From Venturia oleaginea (lineage: Eukaryota > Ascomycota > Dothideomycetes > Venturiales > Venturiaceae): a stretch of 64,000 nt of DNA. The translations under genes were made by a program, and so were the position numbers. The stretch is taken from assembly GCA_013176395.1 (NCBI GenBank), contig JABMLP010000019.1, positions 992,001-1,056,000 of the forward strand, given 5' to 3'. The notes beneath the pieces are model-generated. The model saw only the letters and a program-made list of their open reading frames with translations, had not been told where the DNA came from and ran no database searches. Below, in pieces: positions 1 through 11,678 of the stretch (positions within the stretch are counted from its first letter, which is position 1; every line of letters starts with the position of its first letter).

Positions 1-1904
1 AATCGAGGACAGTAATTTAATGATTTGTATAACTTCGCACGTTATCCCGACACACCTACACCTTTTGTGACTGCTGCTGCGTCTTTTTACGCCGTCGAGG
101 CCTGCTGGACTCTTACGATCTTCGCCCAAGATGAGGTGTCGCAACCCTGTAAGTTCGTGCCTTTCTCTCTCATGGTTCTTAGCTATCAATCGTCGAATTT
201 TAGCCGAGCAGAGGTCTGTGTATTCGGATTCTCCTTGCTTGGCAACGAATACGTCATGAACCCTTAGGCTCACTTGGTGACAGTGAAATACTCTCTCCTG
301 CTTCTCGCTATCCGATGCTGAGCTTTCAACCCAATGAGGCGCTGGAGCTACACAAATCGTCAGCCATGTTCACGAGATGAGTAGTCAATGTATCAAGTGT
401 GTTGAAGCGAGCCAATCAATCGTGGTAGAGTGCTCGATGGAGCTTCGATGGTCATTTGACCCGTACTTGCGCATGAATTGAGTTGAGGTAGGAGTGGCAT
501 TCAAACGAGCAATATTAATGTTTGGTAGCAGTCGAATGCCCACTCCTTGTCATGATCAGAATCGCTATGGTAAGATCATGTAGCGGAAAGAATGGCTCAA
601 GCCGGGCACCTTTTCCTTATCAGACTCCCTCACTCCAAGAGCGATATTGATGACCCTCTGGCAAGTTTCAGAAATTAGACCAGGAAATTCAATGATGGCG
701 ATCTCGAACTGAAGGACTTGAACAAGAAAGGAGGATTTAATACCTAGAGCTATGGGAGGGGGCCCCGGAAACAGAACTAGCAGGCGCCTTGAGTCACTCC
801 TTTTGCCATTTACAAGTTAGTCTCCTCTCTTTGCCGCCATTGTCCGAGTGTAAGAGGGGGGTATGTACTTGCCGGACAGCATTGTGAATACGTGCTTCAT
901 GGCTCTTAGCTATGATGGTTTCCCTGTATAACAATGCCATCTTTTGTATGTTTTTGTCCGTTTTATGAGACATTGTGAATAGGATATCGCTTCCTTTTGC
1001 CTACCCCCTCGCTTTCCCAGCTGAGCAAACCTTTATTATTCTGCCGGCTACCTTCAAGACTGATCTCCATCCCGCATATAGCCATGAAGTTCACTCAAAG
1101 CGCCACGCTGCATGGTCCTGTTGGAACCTCTCTCTCTCTCTCTCTTGCCGTAGTTCGCTGCTCGTCCTCGCACCCGTCGCCATTATGCACTCGTCCTATG
1201 ATCGAAGAGCGATCTACCACCATGATGATCCAGCCGTTCCAGCTGACTAATCTTTCCTTCTGCCGCAGCAATATCAGTAACACGATGACATTGTAGTATG
1301 CCTCATGTTTGAGCATTGAGGTTCAGTGGTTCTACGCGGGGGGCGGACGTCATCAAGCAGCTGGCTGGATGTGGGACTCTCGAGGTGAGGCTGTGGAGGA
1401 ATATTGGTCTATTGTGGGCTGGCCGGTGTCCCAATATAGTCCGAGTCAATACTGCTCTGGGCAGTGTTCTGTGAATGAAAGCGACCTCTAGTGTTGTTGG
1501 ATGCGAAGTGTGCCTGAACTTCCTGAAGCCAACTTGTGAGGCGTCTCCGATCTCCTTAATTTACGACCAACGGAAAGAAAACACCATCAACATCACTGCC
1601 ATCCCAACCCCTCAGCACTCATCCTCGCCGTGTGCTGGCCATCGCATCATCTCAGGGCTTCATCCCACACGTCTTCATCGCTCCAGTCGCCCCCAGCGCT
1701 CTCCTTCACTCCGTCTCCGCATATACGCCCACGCGAGTCGAACGCGCCGACCTCCTCCACCACCATCCGAATCCTTCATCTCCGATTCACAATACAGCAA
1801 GCCTGAACACAACCAGCGCAGTCATCACATCGTGCAACCGCCATCCACTGAGAAACTGCGTTTCCTCATCGGGATGGTGCTGTGTTTGGTACGCAGGTAA
1901 TACT
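1..1904. other. Intergenic region upstream of SET1
   Basis: No gene can be supported here. The open frames are short, overlap one another and lack family motifs. The last few hundred bases (about 1560-1904) are C-rich and pyrimidine-rich on the + strand, as fungal promoters and 5' leaders often are, and probably hold the SET1 promoter and 5' UTR. A CT microsatellite sits at about 1128-1145. Confidence 0.5.
1128..1145. repeat. CT dinucleotide microsatellite
   Basis: Uninterrupted CT repeat of about nine units in the region upstream of SET1. It has no coding context. Confidence 0.8.
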
Positions 1905-4900
1905 ATGTCGCGAGCTGCCAAAGACAAACTGTCTTTTCCACTACGCAACACTTCTTCTACGCAAGACCGTAATTCCTCCCAGAGTCGCTCATCAGCATTT
2001 TCCCTGTCTGGTGGTGCTAAATCTTTGTCGAGAAGCAGGGTTGATCACAATCCGTTTGCGAACGAGACTCGCTCTTCACATAGGAACACCCCGCACAACG
2101 ACGATGAGCTCCAGAGAATTTCGCCAAGCGACGTGCTAAACACTGTCGGCTCAGCGAGCTCGCTGTCTAGCAACACCTCCTCCGTTTTCTCAAATACATT
2201 TCAAAGTCACGCGACAGACGCTACATTATCAAGTATGAGCGCTTTGACTCCTCTCACAAACGCCGAGTCCTCTCCGTCGAACGGCAAGATGCCCAGCCCA
2301 CGCTCAACAAAACGGACCTACGATGACATGCGAAATGGCGCATCCGAATCGCCATATTTGGCACCCACCGCAGACACCCCTGGAACCATCACTCCGGTTC
2401 AAACCCCTCCTGAAAACAGACTACAAGCTCGACCAGGACCAGGCGTGGTCAAAGGTCTCAAGATAACCCTCGATCCTGTCCTTGACCACAAAGTCTCCTC
2501 GAAGGAGCGGAAAACATTGAAACCTACATACAGAGAATTTGGTGCAGAGGTACGTTCTACAAGCATGGGTGTTTTGCTGACATGATTTTGAATGCAATGG
2601 CTGACACCATGCTTGTAGAACGAACCCTCTGCACCTCCGGATCCCAGACTCGCAATCGCCGGTTATACGACTGGTGCCTATCATACGCGACCAACCAAAT
2701 CCAGGTTACGAATTTCGCCGTATACGGTTAAAAAATACCCTTTTGATAAGAATATCTCAATTGGTCCTGGGCGTGCGAAGCGAATCGTTGTCACGGGATT
2801 TGATCCTCTTATTGCGGAGCAGCGGATTATGTCGTATTTTGGTTCGTATGGAGACATTGACAAAATCATGAACGAAACCGATCCGAAAACGGGTATTTTT
2901 CTCGGTATTTGCTCTGTGCTTTACAAAGACCGACCTGCGACGAAGCGAGGCGAAGCTGCAGTCAAAGCTTCCGATGCGGCTGCGGCTGCAGAAAAGAAGA
3001 TGAATGGGCAGCGTTTGGATCTGAGGACTGTGAAAGTTGAGACGGATCGCGAAGGCGCAAAGTGTCGGAAACACGTGGAAAAGGCGCTGAAAACCAGGCA
3101 CGCAGAACAGGAGAAATGGCAAAAGGAAGAGATGCTCAAACGCCCTCCTCCGCCTCCTGCGCCGACTGGAGTAGCCCCACCAAATGCGCCCAAGGGCCCG
3201 TCTGGACGAGGCCAGTCAAAAGCAATGGCTCCACCTGCTGGACCGCGGGCTGTTGCGCGACCTACTCACGACGCACGACCGCCTCAACATGCTCTTGTAG
3301 AAATGGAGCCAATTCTACCTCGGTTGAAGAAACAGCCATATCTCTTCATGGCAGCATCATTTGTGCCAGTCCTGGGAACAACGATTGCGCATTTGCAGAA
3401 GCGATTGAAGTCCTATACTTGGGAGGCGGTGCGATGTGACAAGACTGGTTATTATGTAACGTTCGAGCAGTCGCGATTTGGTGAAAAAGAAGCAGAGCGT
3501 TGCCATGCAGGATGCCATCTACACCCGCTCTTCACATACCAAATGCATTTTGAGTGCCATAAAAAGGGCAATCCTAATTATGTCCGAAGCCCTAGCCCGG
3601 AACGTGTTGCTGCGAGCAATCGCCAGAAGGATCAGCGCAAGCGTTTGCGAGATGCAGATGAGGCTGATTGGGAGGCCGAGAAGAAGGAGCGGGCTGAACG
3701 GTTAGACGTGGTGAAGGCAGCCATGGAGATGTTGCTACCAGACCTCATGGACACAACCATGAGGGACGTCAAACTTCGCATTGCTAGGGAGTGTATCCAT
3801 GAATATCTGGATCCTGAACGTCACGCCGAAAAACGCCAGAAGTTAGGCATCGCTGACCCTCGAGACGCGATTCCGAGGGCGTTGCTTCCAATCACCGGCA
3901 ACCATTCACCATTCCCCTCCAATTCGCGAGTGGACAAACTCAAGGCGAAGCCATTTGGTAAGAACACAAGGATTCGTCAAGACGTCAAAGGACCTGTCAA
4001 TCCATACGACGAGCGCCGGAAAGCCGCAGCACCTCCGCGGCCCCGAGGCCTTGTACCGCTGCATCGCCGCTTGCAAGAATTTGTTGACGACGATGAGTCT
4101 GACGACGAAAACCAGACGGTTGCGACGCGCGACTCTGACGATGTTGAAAGCCAGCCTGTCAGCGATATTGGTGCCGCTACTCCAGCCCGTTTCATCGACG
4201 ACGAAGGACAGCCCACTCCTCCGAAGTCGAAGAAGAAACGAGTGGTGAACGATGGATGGGGTAATGAGGATGATGATGAGGGAATGGATGCTGTTTCCAG
4301 GTCTTTGCTGGGTCATTTGCAAGGCAAAGAACCGGAAGATATGGCCATGCGAGAGCTTGAACAGCTCATTTCCACACTTCCTCACCAATCCAAACTTCGT
4401 CGACGTGCAGCCGCCGAAATCAAACTGCGGCACAAAGCGAAACAAGATGACAAACTCTTCGGCATTGTGCCAGAAGTTGTTGTTGAGCCAATCGTTGATG
4501 TTGTCACCGAAGATGCTGAAATGCCCGATTCGACACCTGACCCTACTTCAGACATGGGACTCAAGATTACGACGAAGAAGAAGGCCGCTGCCAAGCCAAA
4601 GAAGAAGACCAAGAAGCAGGTTTTCGAGGAACAAGAAGCTGCAAAGGCTGAGGCACAGGCCGAGGCCAAGGCTGAAGAAGAGGCACTCAAGGCTCTGGCC
4701 GAGGAAGAAGCTCCCACCCCCGCTGCGATTCACGAAATTGAAGAGGAAACCAGAGCCGAAGTTGAGTGGGGTGTGTCTACCGATACCCCTCGACGCACGG
4801 TCGAAGACGATCCAGCAGTTGTTTTGGATGTCGACGGCTGGCAACACCTGGTTAAGGATGATGAAGACATCCAATTCCTTGCCAACGCTCTTGAACCCCA

Positions 4901-5828
4901 AAAAGCTGCCAAGCTCGCCGACGCCAAGTGGTGGGTCTACAACCAGAAGCAAATCAAGTCGCTCAATACTGGTGGTGCCCATGGTGTCACCAAAAGCGCG
5001 GCGGTGATCCAAGGCTACTATGTGCCAAATGCCTCTGGCTGTGCCCGGACTGAAGGCTCGAAGAAGATTACTCAAGCCGAGAAGTCCATGTACCTTCCTC
5101 ACCGTATCCGTGTGCAAAAGGAACGCGAAGAACGCGAAAAGGAGGCAAAGAATGATCCAATCACCATCGCCGAAGCAGCGAAAGCAGCAGCGAAAGCCGC
5201 TGCTGCGATGAAGATCGCCACCACCGCTGTTTCGCGCTCCAACCGTGTCAACAATCGCCGCATCGTCAACGACATCAACACCCAGAAACAAATTCTTGGT
5301 GCCGACACTGATGCTCTTAAATTCAACCAGCTGAAGAGACGCAAGAAGCTTGTCCGCTTTGATCGCTCCGCCATCCACAACTGGGGTCTTTACGCCGAGG
5401 AGAACATTGCGGCCAATGATATGATTATTGAATACGTTGGCGAAAAGGTACGACAGCGGGTTGCGGATATTCGAGAAATCAACTATGACAGGCAAGGCGT
5501 TGGGTCTTCATACCTTTTCAGGATTGACGATGACACGGTAGTCGATGCAACCAAGAAGGGTGGAATTGCGCGGTTCATCAATCATTCTTGCATGCCGTCA
5601 TGTACTGCGAAGATTATCAGGGTGGAAGGAACAAAACGAATTGTCATTTACGCGATGAGGGATATTGCGAAGAGTAAGTCACGCCTTCGATCCAGCCGAG
5701 AGCTTCAACTAATTTGTCGTCCAGATGAGGAACTCACTTATGACTACAAGTTTGAGCGGGAACTTGGAAGCACCGACCGTATTCCTTGTCTTTGCGGCAG
5801 TGTGGGCTGCAAAGGCTTCCTCAATTAA
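1905..5828 (+). CDS. SET1: Histone H3 lysine-4 methyltransferase SET1 (COMPASS catalytic subunit)
   Basis: Spliced product of about 1267 residues: exons 1905-2549, 2619-5673 and 5725-5828. The RRM is visible around residues 265-345 (KRIVVTGFDP, then MSYFGSYGDI). A long charged middle follows. The C-terminus holds the nSET/SET block from about residue 1120, with WGLYAEENI, RFINHSCMPSC and ELTYDYKFE, and a post-SET cysteine cluster CLCGSVGCKGFLN. This order (RRM, nSET, SET, post-SET) is diagnostic of SET1 within COMPASS, which mono-, di- and trimethylates H3K4 in the nucleus at transcribed genes. Intron 1 (2550-2618, 69 nt) contains an in-frame stop. Intron 2 (5674-5724, 51 nt) is a multiple of three without a stop, so its retention would add 17 residues inside the SET domain; splicing restores the expected DIAKNEELTYDY. 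The first in-frame ATG of the coding exon was chosen as start; the frame is open upstream to 1632. Confidence 0.93.
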
Positions 5829-7103
5829 TCTGCTTCACAAAGCAACAGCAGGCGTTTGCTTCTTTGCCAATTTTTTTGCGTCGGTCGATGGGATCTGCTA
5901 CATTTACAACATTCGGAGGGAGGCTCATTTGCATTTGAAAGGCGTTCCTTCTCACCCATTGCTATCCACGCTTTTCTTATTCTATCTTCTTTTTCTCACT
6001 CCCACTTTATCGCACGGGAGGAGAAGATCATCTCTGGCATTCAATGGAGAAAAGCCTATGAGCGTTTGGAATTGCATGTAGAATATTTTGCGACGACTTT
6101 TTGGTCGGAAACGTCTTTGGAGATGCAATGATGGGGAGATAGGGAAGGAGGTTTAACAGCGACTCTGGTTCGCGCTCAACACGTTTTTGGTTGGTGGATA
6201 GACAGAAAGAAAGCCGTGGCTCCTGTGGAGCTCGTGGCGACGGCGATGAGAATGAAGAATGTAATACTCGCGATGTTGTTTTTCGTAACCGGCCTTTCAA
6301 GTGAACATTTATCAATGACTCGAAGCTATTCTCTCTGATCTCAGTTCTTTTTATCGCGGTTCCCACGCCTTAACCGTTTCTTGTTTGCCAGCCTGGTTGG
6401 TCTTTTAGCGAGTGACCAGGAAGGATGAGGGTCAGTTTGACAAATAATTGTTCCAGTCCGCTTTGTCGAGCAAAAGTATAACCATCGAGAGAGAGACATT
6501 AACTGCAAACATCCATACATGATACCATTCTACTGCCCCTTGATGAGTGGTCAACTACAAGAAAGTAAGATACGTATAAATACGACTCGATCTCGATAAA
6601 CGTCTAGCCATCTGCCGTCTCAAAATACCAGCCACGAGAGTTTTTACCCATTTCGATACCAACGTTAGTATAGTTCGGCACGGAATTCACTCCTGCGTGG
6701 TTTCGGGATTTGGATGCAAGGGATCACATACCTGATGATACGTTTGGACGACTAAAGACGCGTTGGGAAAGGGAACTTGACGGGGACGTGCAGGGTGTAA
6801 GTGACCAGATATGTCGTTTTGTACGGATCTTCATCATTGATGCTGTTCCTTAAACCGATGTAAAGTATTGTCCTTCAACCTTGAAATGGGCTTGCCTTTC
6901 TTGCACGGAAATGGAACTGATGATGTCAAAAGATGGTATGGAGTACGTGAGAGCACCGATCGCGTGGATCTACCAAAACCTATCTTGGAGTCTTGATCCA
7001 TTGTGTAGTGGTATGTAATCGTGCACGCACTTCGATCGATCCACAGTATATGCCAGCCAGCCTTGACCTGAACGCCATTACTATCCACTCGTCAAAATAC
7101 CAT
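5829..7103. other. Intergenic region between SET1 and PRE4
   Basis: About 1.3 kb without a convincing gene. It lies downstream of both the + strand SET1 and the - strand PRE4 (convergent arrangement), so it should hold two 3' UTRs. I see no motif-bearing reading frame, tRNA or repeat. Confidence 0.5.
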
Positions 7104-7998
7104 CTAGTTGACCTGGGTGCCATATCCCCTGATTTGCTCGGCAAACTCCCAGCTCTGGTTCTCCAGCTTCTCGGTCTCATTGATCTCGACTCCCTCCTTG
7201 GAGATGGTAGCAATGCTGTAGACATCCAGACTCCTAGCATCCCTGTAGAAGAGAACCTTCATACAGTCCTTGATGACCTGGATCGCATCTTCCTTGCTCA
7301 ACTTCTCCGCCGCTGCCTCATCTGGCACCGCCTTCCTCATTATCGGCTGCGCGAGATGTGCACCGTATCCCGTTGCCAAACTGGGAGAGCTGAACGTTGT
7401 ACCAAGCAAATCCACAGAAGCCAGGAAGGGCTTCTTCTCTTCATCCAATCCAGCGACCAGAATGTGGTTCCAGAGTGGGTTGAAGTCTGTGCGGCGCTTG
7501 TACATTACTTTGGACATGTAGGTGTGCAGGTTCTTCGCTGACAGTTGGGTATCCGGGTCGGCGTGGTTGTAGTTCTCGCAGATGTCAAGGGAGTTGAGGA
7601 GGCGGTCTAAGTATTGCATGTCTGAGACGTCGCCGCCGAAGCCTAGCACGGCGCGGTCATTGAATTTGCGAAGACGCTTGACGTCCGTGAAGCGGGCGAG
7701 GGAGCCATACGATGCTAAGGTCATACGTTAGAGATGAATTGCCGGGTTATGAGTTTGAGATGTGTATACCCAAATTGTCGGCGGCGATAACAACACCATC
7801 TTTGTACTTGATGGCAACTACTGAGGTTCCGGTGACGATTGGCGATTGTGTGTGCTGGGTAGGACCGGCGGTCTGGAGGTATGCGGAGTTGTACTGGCCG
7901 TAGACATCATCTCTAGGCTTTCGGAGCTGTTAGTAGAGGTCGAATGCGGCGAAGAGCTGGGAGCTTACACGGCCCCATGCTTGTGGAAAGTGATTCAT
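7104..7998 (-). CDS. PRE4: 20S proteasome subunit beta-7 (yeast Pre4 / human PSMB4 type)
   Basis: Three exons on the minus strand (7998-7969, 7917-7770, 7714-7104) give 262 residues, close to yeast Pre4 (266). The first exon encodes only [10 protein letters not shown]. The spliced core reads [19 protein letters not shown] then [10 protein letters not shown], the proteasome beta-type signature with the SYGSLARF form typical of beta-7. The residue at the mature N-terminus of the beta fold is not arranged as a catalytic threonine, matching the known non-proteolytic role of beta-7 in the core particle, where its C-terminal tail clamps the two half-proteasomes. Introns are 51 and 55 nt, the first with a TACTAACAG branch. 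It lies 3 kb from PRE7, another non-catalytic beta subunit. Confidence 0.93.
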
Positions 7999-8377
7999 TC
8001 TAAATGTCGGGATGGGTTCGTTGGGAGAGAGGAGAGAGAAGAAGAGTCGATGGTATTGCTTGGATTTGTCGTGGTGGGAGTAGATTGGCAAGGTGCCGGT
8101 GTTTGGTGAAGGCTGTCATCGAGATTCGCGTCGATACTCTGGACCCTAGTGTGATCCCAAAGAGGCTGAAGTCATGAAAACGGATATGGATTTGAACACG
8201 ACAGAATCATTGGGATCTCTTGAGTTAGTTAAGAATGATTGTCTATTTATTAAGCTATTGTATAGATCTTCTTCGAGTGCTTCAGATATCAATCCAAGGT
8301 CCAAAGTCTAATCATCTCATCTCATCCCAATGCTGCATCAAATCGCGTAAACCCAATCCTCGACTACTATAGCTGGG
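7999..8377. other. Intergenic region between the HCNGP-like gene and PRE4
   Basis: About 380 bases between two minus-strand genes. It should hold the PRE4 promoter and the 3' UTR of the upstream HCNGP-like gene. No further feature seen. Confidence 0.45.
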
Positions 8378-9339
8378 TCACCTTGACCTTTCATCAAACC
8401 TGCTCCGTTTCGCCTCTGGCTTTCCACCGTTCCTCTCATCCTTCCGCTTCCCAGTGTCCTGCGCTGAAGGCTTCTCCCGATTTAATCCAGCCATCACTCT
8501 CTCGGAAACACTCCCTCTGGAAATCCCAGATATAGCAGTTCTACTTGATGCGCCAGATGTCGTGGCAGAAACAAACTCAATCGATTCACGCTGTTTCTGT
8601 GCCTGTTCTTCCTCTTTCTTTTTCTTCATCACCTGCTGCGTCTTGTTCAATTCATCTGTATACGCCCAAGCTGGGAACGATGTTGGTACTGCCAGCTCCT
8701 CTGGTAAAGCGGTTGCCAGCGAATCCTTCTCGTCTATGCCCGCGAATTCCCTCAACTTAGGAAGTAGATTTGGATTCTTGAGCGCAGAAGATGTCTCCAA
8801 TTTCGCGTTGAAATGTATACCTTGTTTCTTGAGCTCAAGAAATCGCGAGAACCTCTTTGTGGCTGTGAGAGGAGGTGATACAGGTGGTGAGGGTGGAATA
8901 TCGAAATTAGGTACAGGAGGCATCGTAAGATGTCGTCTCGAAAGTCGGGTAGCTGTGTATGGCGATTGTGGTGCCGAGTCTGTTCCTAGCATCGGTTCGT
9001 TTTCTGGTCTCGAAGGCATCGAAGGGCCCATCGCGGGTCCTTGGGGTGGTGCATCTTGTGAGGGGAGAGCAGCTGTGGGCGCAGGAGGAACTGATGCGAC
9101 GGGTTCCGATTGCAGTTCTGCCTCTGATTATCAGCTGCAACCGCAGAAGGTGAGATATGTTCCCTACTCTTCGAATTGGCGGTGGATGGTGTAGGGACGC
9201 TTTCAATCTGTGTCAATACTTGGTAATTAGTAGCGACCTTGATCTTCTCGTCTGGTAGGTACTCAGGTCTTACATTTTCTTGGGGGATTTCGTCGTTGTC
9301 TTCTTCGTCACTGCTACCATAGGCCACAAGCGGAGGCAT
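8378..9339 (-). CDS. HCNGP/SAP30BP-like nuclear protein
   Basis: The predicted product is about 305 residues from two exons (9339-9168 and 9123-8378). The start MPPLVAYGSSDEEDNDE resembles the acidic N-terminus of SAP30-binding-protein-type proteins. The middle (about residues 145-220) carries the HCNGP-like block: IHFNAKLETSSALKNPNLL, then KLREFAGIDEKDS and a WAYTDELNKTQQ end. The C-terminus is basic (KRKDERNGGKPEAKRSRFDE), suggesting nuclear location. Family members are linked to transcription and pre-mRNA splicing, but the exact role in fungi is not established. The single intron is inferred (9124-9167, donor GTAGGG, CTGAT branch, ATCAG acceptor). At 44 nt it is short, so this junction is the weakest part of the model; the frames on either side clearly belong together. 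Confidence 0.78.
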
Positions 9340-10337
9340 TCTGGGAGGATCTTTGTTGGTGTTGTCGCAAAGAAAGAAAATGATTGATGGGAGTTCACGA
9401 TCCACCCAGGGCGTGTACAAGAAATTGGATGGATTGGATTGATTCAAAATGGATCAGGATAAAATGAAGGCTTCAAAAGATTTTAGCGTCGATTGGTTCC
9501 CTTACCTGTTGGTTTCGAGCCACTTTACTAGTAAAAATCCAATCAATCCAGCCCAGCTAAATTTGGCCCTGAGGCTTGTTCGAGGATCAATCTTTGAGCG
9601 TGGATTTGCCAATTTTGGCGAGTCTGGCGAATCCAGAGGGGTTCTGTTCGAGTTAAAATTGTTCAAATAACGAAAATATGTCCAAAAATCCTGGATTTGT
9701 TCTATTGATTGAACTTTGCGCGGCTATCTGAATCCAGCTAATTAGAGAGCTTAAACAGCCAACGGATCGAATGAATCCAGCGCCGCCAAGTATCGATTCT
9801 CTCGATTCTCTAGCCGTCAGAACACGCCCAAAACCGAGGGGATTTGTAAAATATATCTTAGTCAATAAATCATTTCCGTACACGTTTGCATTAGCTGTAT
9901 TTGTTGGATGTAGCCGCCAAAATCGAACAAATCCTACTAAGCAGCTGAAACGTCCCCTCTCTTTTCATAACTCGTACCTTTATAACTCCACCAAGAACTC
10001 ATGAATAATTCGAAAACTTCCTAGGAATACAGAAAAGAGGTCTCTCTATCTTACCTTCCTCTATTTAGAATCATTATCTATCGTTATTGTGGTAGAATCA
10101 AGAGATATGTAACTGATTTCCGGGGACGTTTTCGGCCGCGTATTTCTCCTACTGACAGCACGATCCACCCAGGCTGCTGTGAGCTTCGCGTCGACCTCAT
10201 CGCCTTTGACAATCAATCAACAACTTGAACCACAAACAAATACACCACCACCACCATAATACATCCCGATATCGACTCCAGTCCCTACGCCGACTAAACC
10301 CCCGTTCTATCCCCCAGTCACCGCACATCTCACAGTC
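9340..10337. other. Divergent intergenic region between the HCNGP-like gene and PRE7
   Basis: About 1 kb. It is A+T-rich from roughly 9500 to 10120 and contains no motif-bearing frame. The final 200 bases (10130-10337) are C/A-rich with CCACCACCACC and CATCCCG runs, like a PRE7 promoter and leader. No canonical yeast PACE element (GGTGGCAAA) was noticed. Confidence 0.45.
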
Positions 10338-11182
10338 ATGGCCGCAATGTTCGCAGGTCCATCAGACGGACCAGGCTACTCCTTCACCGCAGCTACTGTA
10401 TCGAACAACGGAAACGGTCCAACACAGCATGGCTTCTACCCGTACGATCGTCCTATCAAATGATTGCATGTAACCACAGCTAACAAAACGATAGATACAC
10501 AGATAATGGCGGGTCCACCCTAGGAATCAGCGGCGCCGACTTCACAATCATGGCTGGCGACACCCGTTCCACCTCCGGCTACAGTATCAACTCCCGCATG
10601 GTCCCCAAACTCTTCCTTATCGGCGGTGATGGTCCATCCCACAAAGGCGCCCGCATTGTCCTCTCTGTCGTCGGATTTGCAGCAGATGGTGATGCGTTAA
10701 AGGAGCAGCTCGACACCATCGTCAAGCTATACAAGTACCAACACGGAAAGCCCATGAGCGTGACAGCTTGTGCGCAGCGACTTTCTCACATTCTATACGG
10801 AAAGCGATTCTTCCCATACTACGTTACGGCAATTCTGGGCGGTCTGGATGAGGATGGCAAGGGAGCGTTGTTCTCATATGACCCTGTTGGATCGTATGAG
10901 CGGGAACAGTGTAGAGCTGCTGGTGCCGCTGCTTCGCTGATAATGCCATTCCTTGACAATCAGGTAAATTTCAAGAATCAGTACGTGCCAGGTAGCGGGA
11001 CGGGCCATGATCTGCAGCCAAAGCAGGCGACACCACTACCCATGAAGGATGTCGAAGAGCTGGTCATGGATGCATTTTCGAGTGCAGTGGAGAGACATAT
11101 CGAAGTTGGTGATGGGCTACAAGTTATGATCATCACGAAGGATGGTGTGGAGCAGAAGTTCGTGCCACTGAAGCTGGATTAG
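10338..11182 (+). CDS. PRE7: 20S proteasome subunit beta-6 (yeast Pre7 / human PSMB1 type)
   Basis: Two exons (10338-10441 and 10495-11182) give 263 residues. The ATG at 10338 begins MAAMFAGPSDGPGYSF. Splicing of a 53-nt intron (donor GTACGA, GCTAAC branch, GATAG acceptor) joins FYP to YTDNGGSTLGISGADF and IMAGDTRSTSGYSINSR, the beta-6 signature. The later block GGLDEDGKGALFSYDPVGSYER also fits. Beta-6 is one of the four non-catalytic beta subunits of the 20S core particle in cytosol and nucleus. It lies close to PRE4 (beta-7), with only the HCNGP-like gene between them. Confidence 0.94.
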
Positions 11183-11678
11183 ATGGTGCATTCTTGGGCA
11201 TGGAGTCTAGGTGGAGGCGTTGTGTGTACCATATCATCCAGCGGCTTATTTCTGACAGGACAAAGAGCTTTGATTGAGGTCATTTTGATAGTAGATCTGG
11301 AATAACGAAACAGTCGACACCCACTCCTGTTGAACGTCGTCTTTGCACCTCACCTCCACCTCCAAACCGCTCGTTAAATTTATGAACGATATCCTAACAT
11401 GGATGTTCAAGGAGGGCAATTCTTGGGATATAAGATGGACTGTTAGCAAATATGAAGCGAGATCAACCAACGATTATGTTACAGAAACAATCACGATATA
11501 ATCTTTTATTTACACATGGGCTTCGATGGCCTGTCTATGCACCTATGTCAGACTCGGACATAGTCTAATCGGTCAAAAACATGACTCGCCTGTCAGCCAC
11601 AAACGAAGCGACTACACCACATTTTCCCACTTTCATCATCTCCATCGATTACTTAGGATCCATGATGGATCATGCAGG
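11183..11678. other. Intergenic region between PRE7 and the acid phosphatase
   Basis: About 500 bases, containing the PRE7 3' UTR and the promoter of the next + strand gene. The reading frame of the phosphatase is open upstream of its chosen ATG back to 11526, but that stretch has no signal-peptide or domain character. Nothing else seen. Confidence 0.4.

Noticed and set aside
3906..4445. 179-codon antisense frame within SET1, and similar long antisense frames at 4548-5495
   Set aside because: They mirror the codon bias of SET1 on the opposite strand and have no motif.
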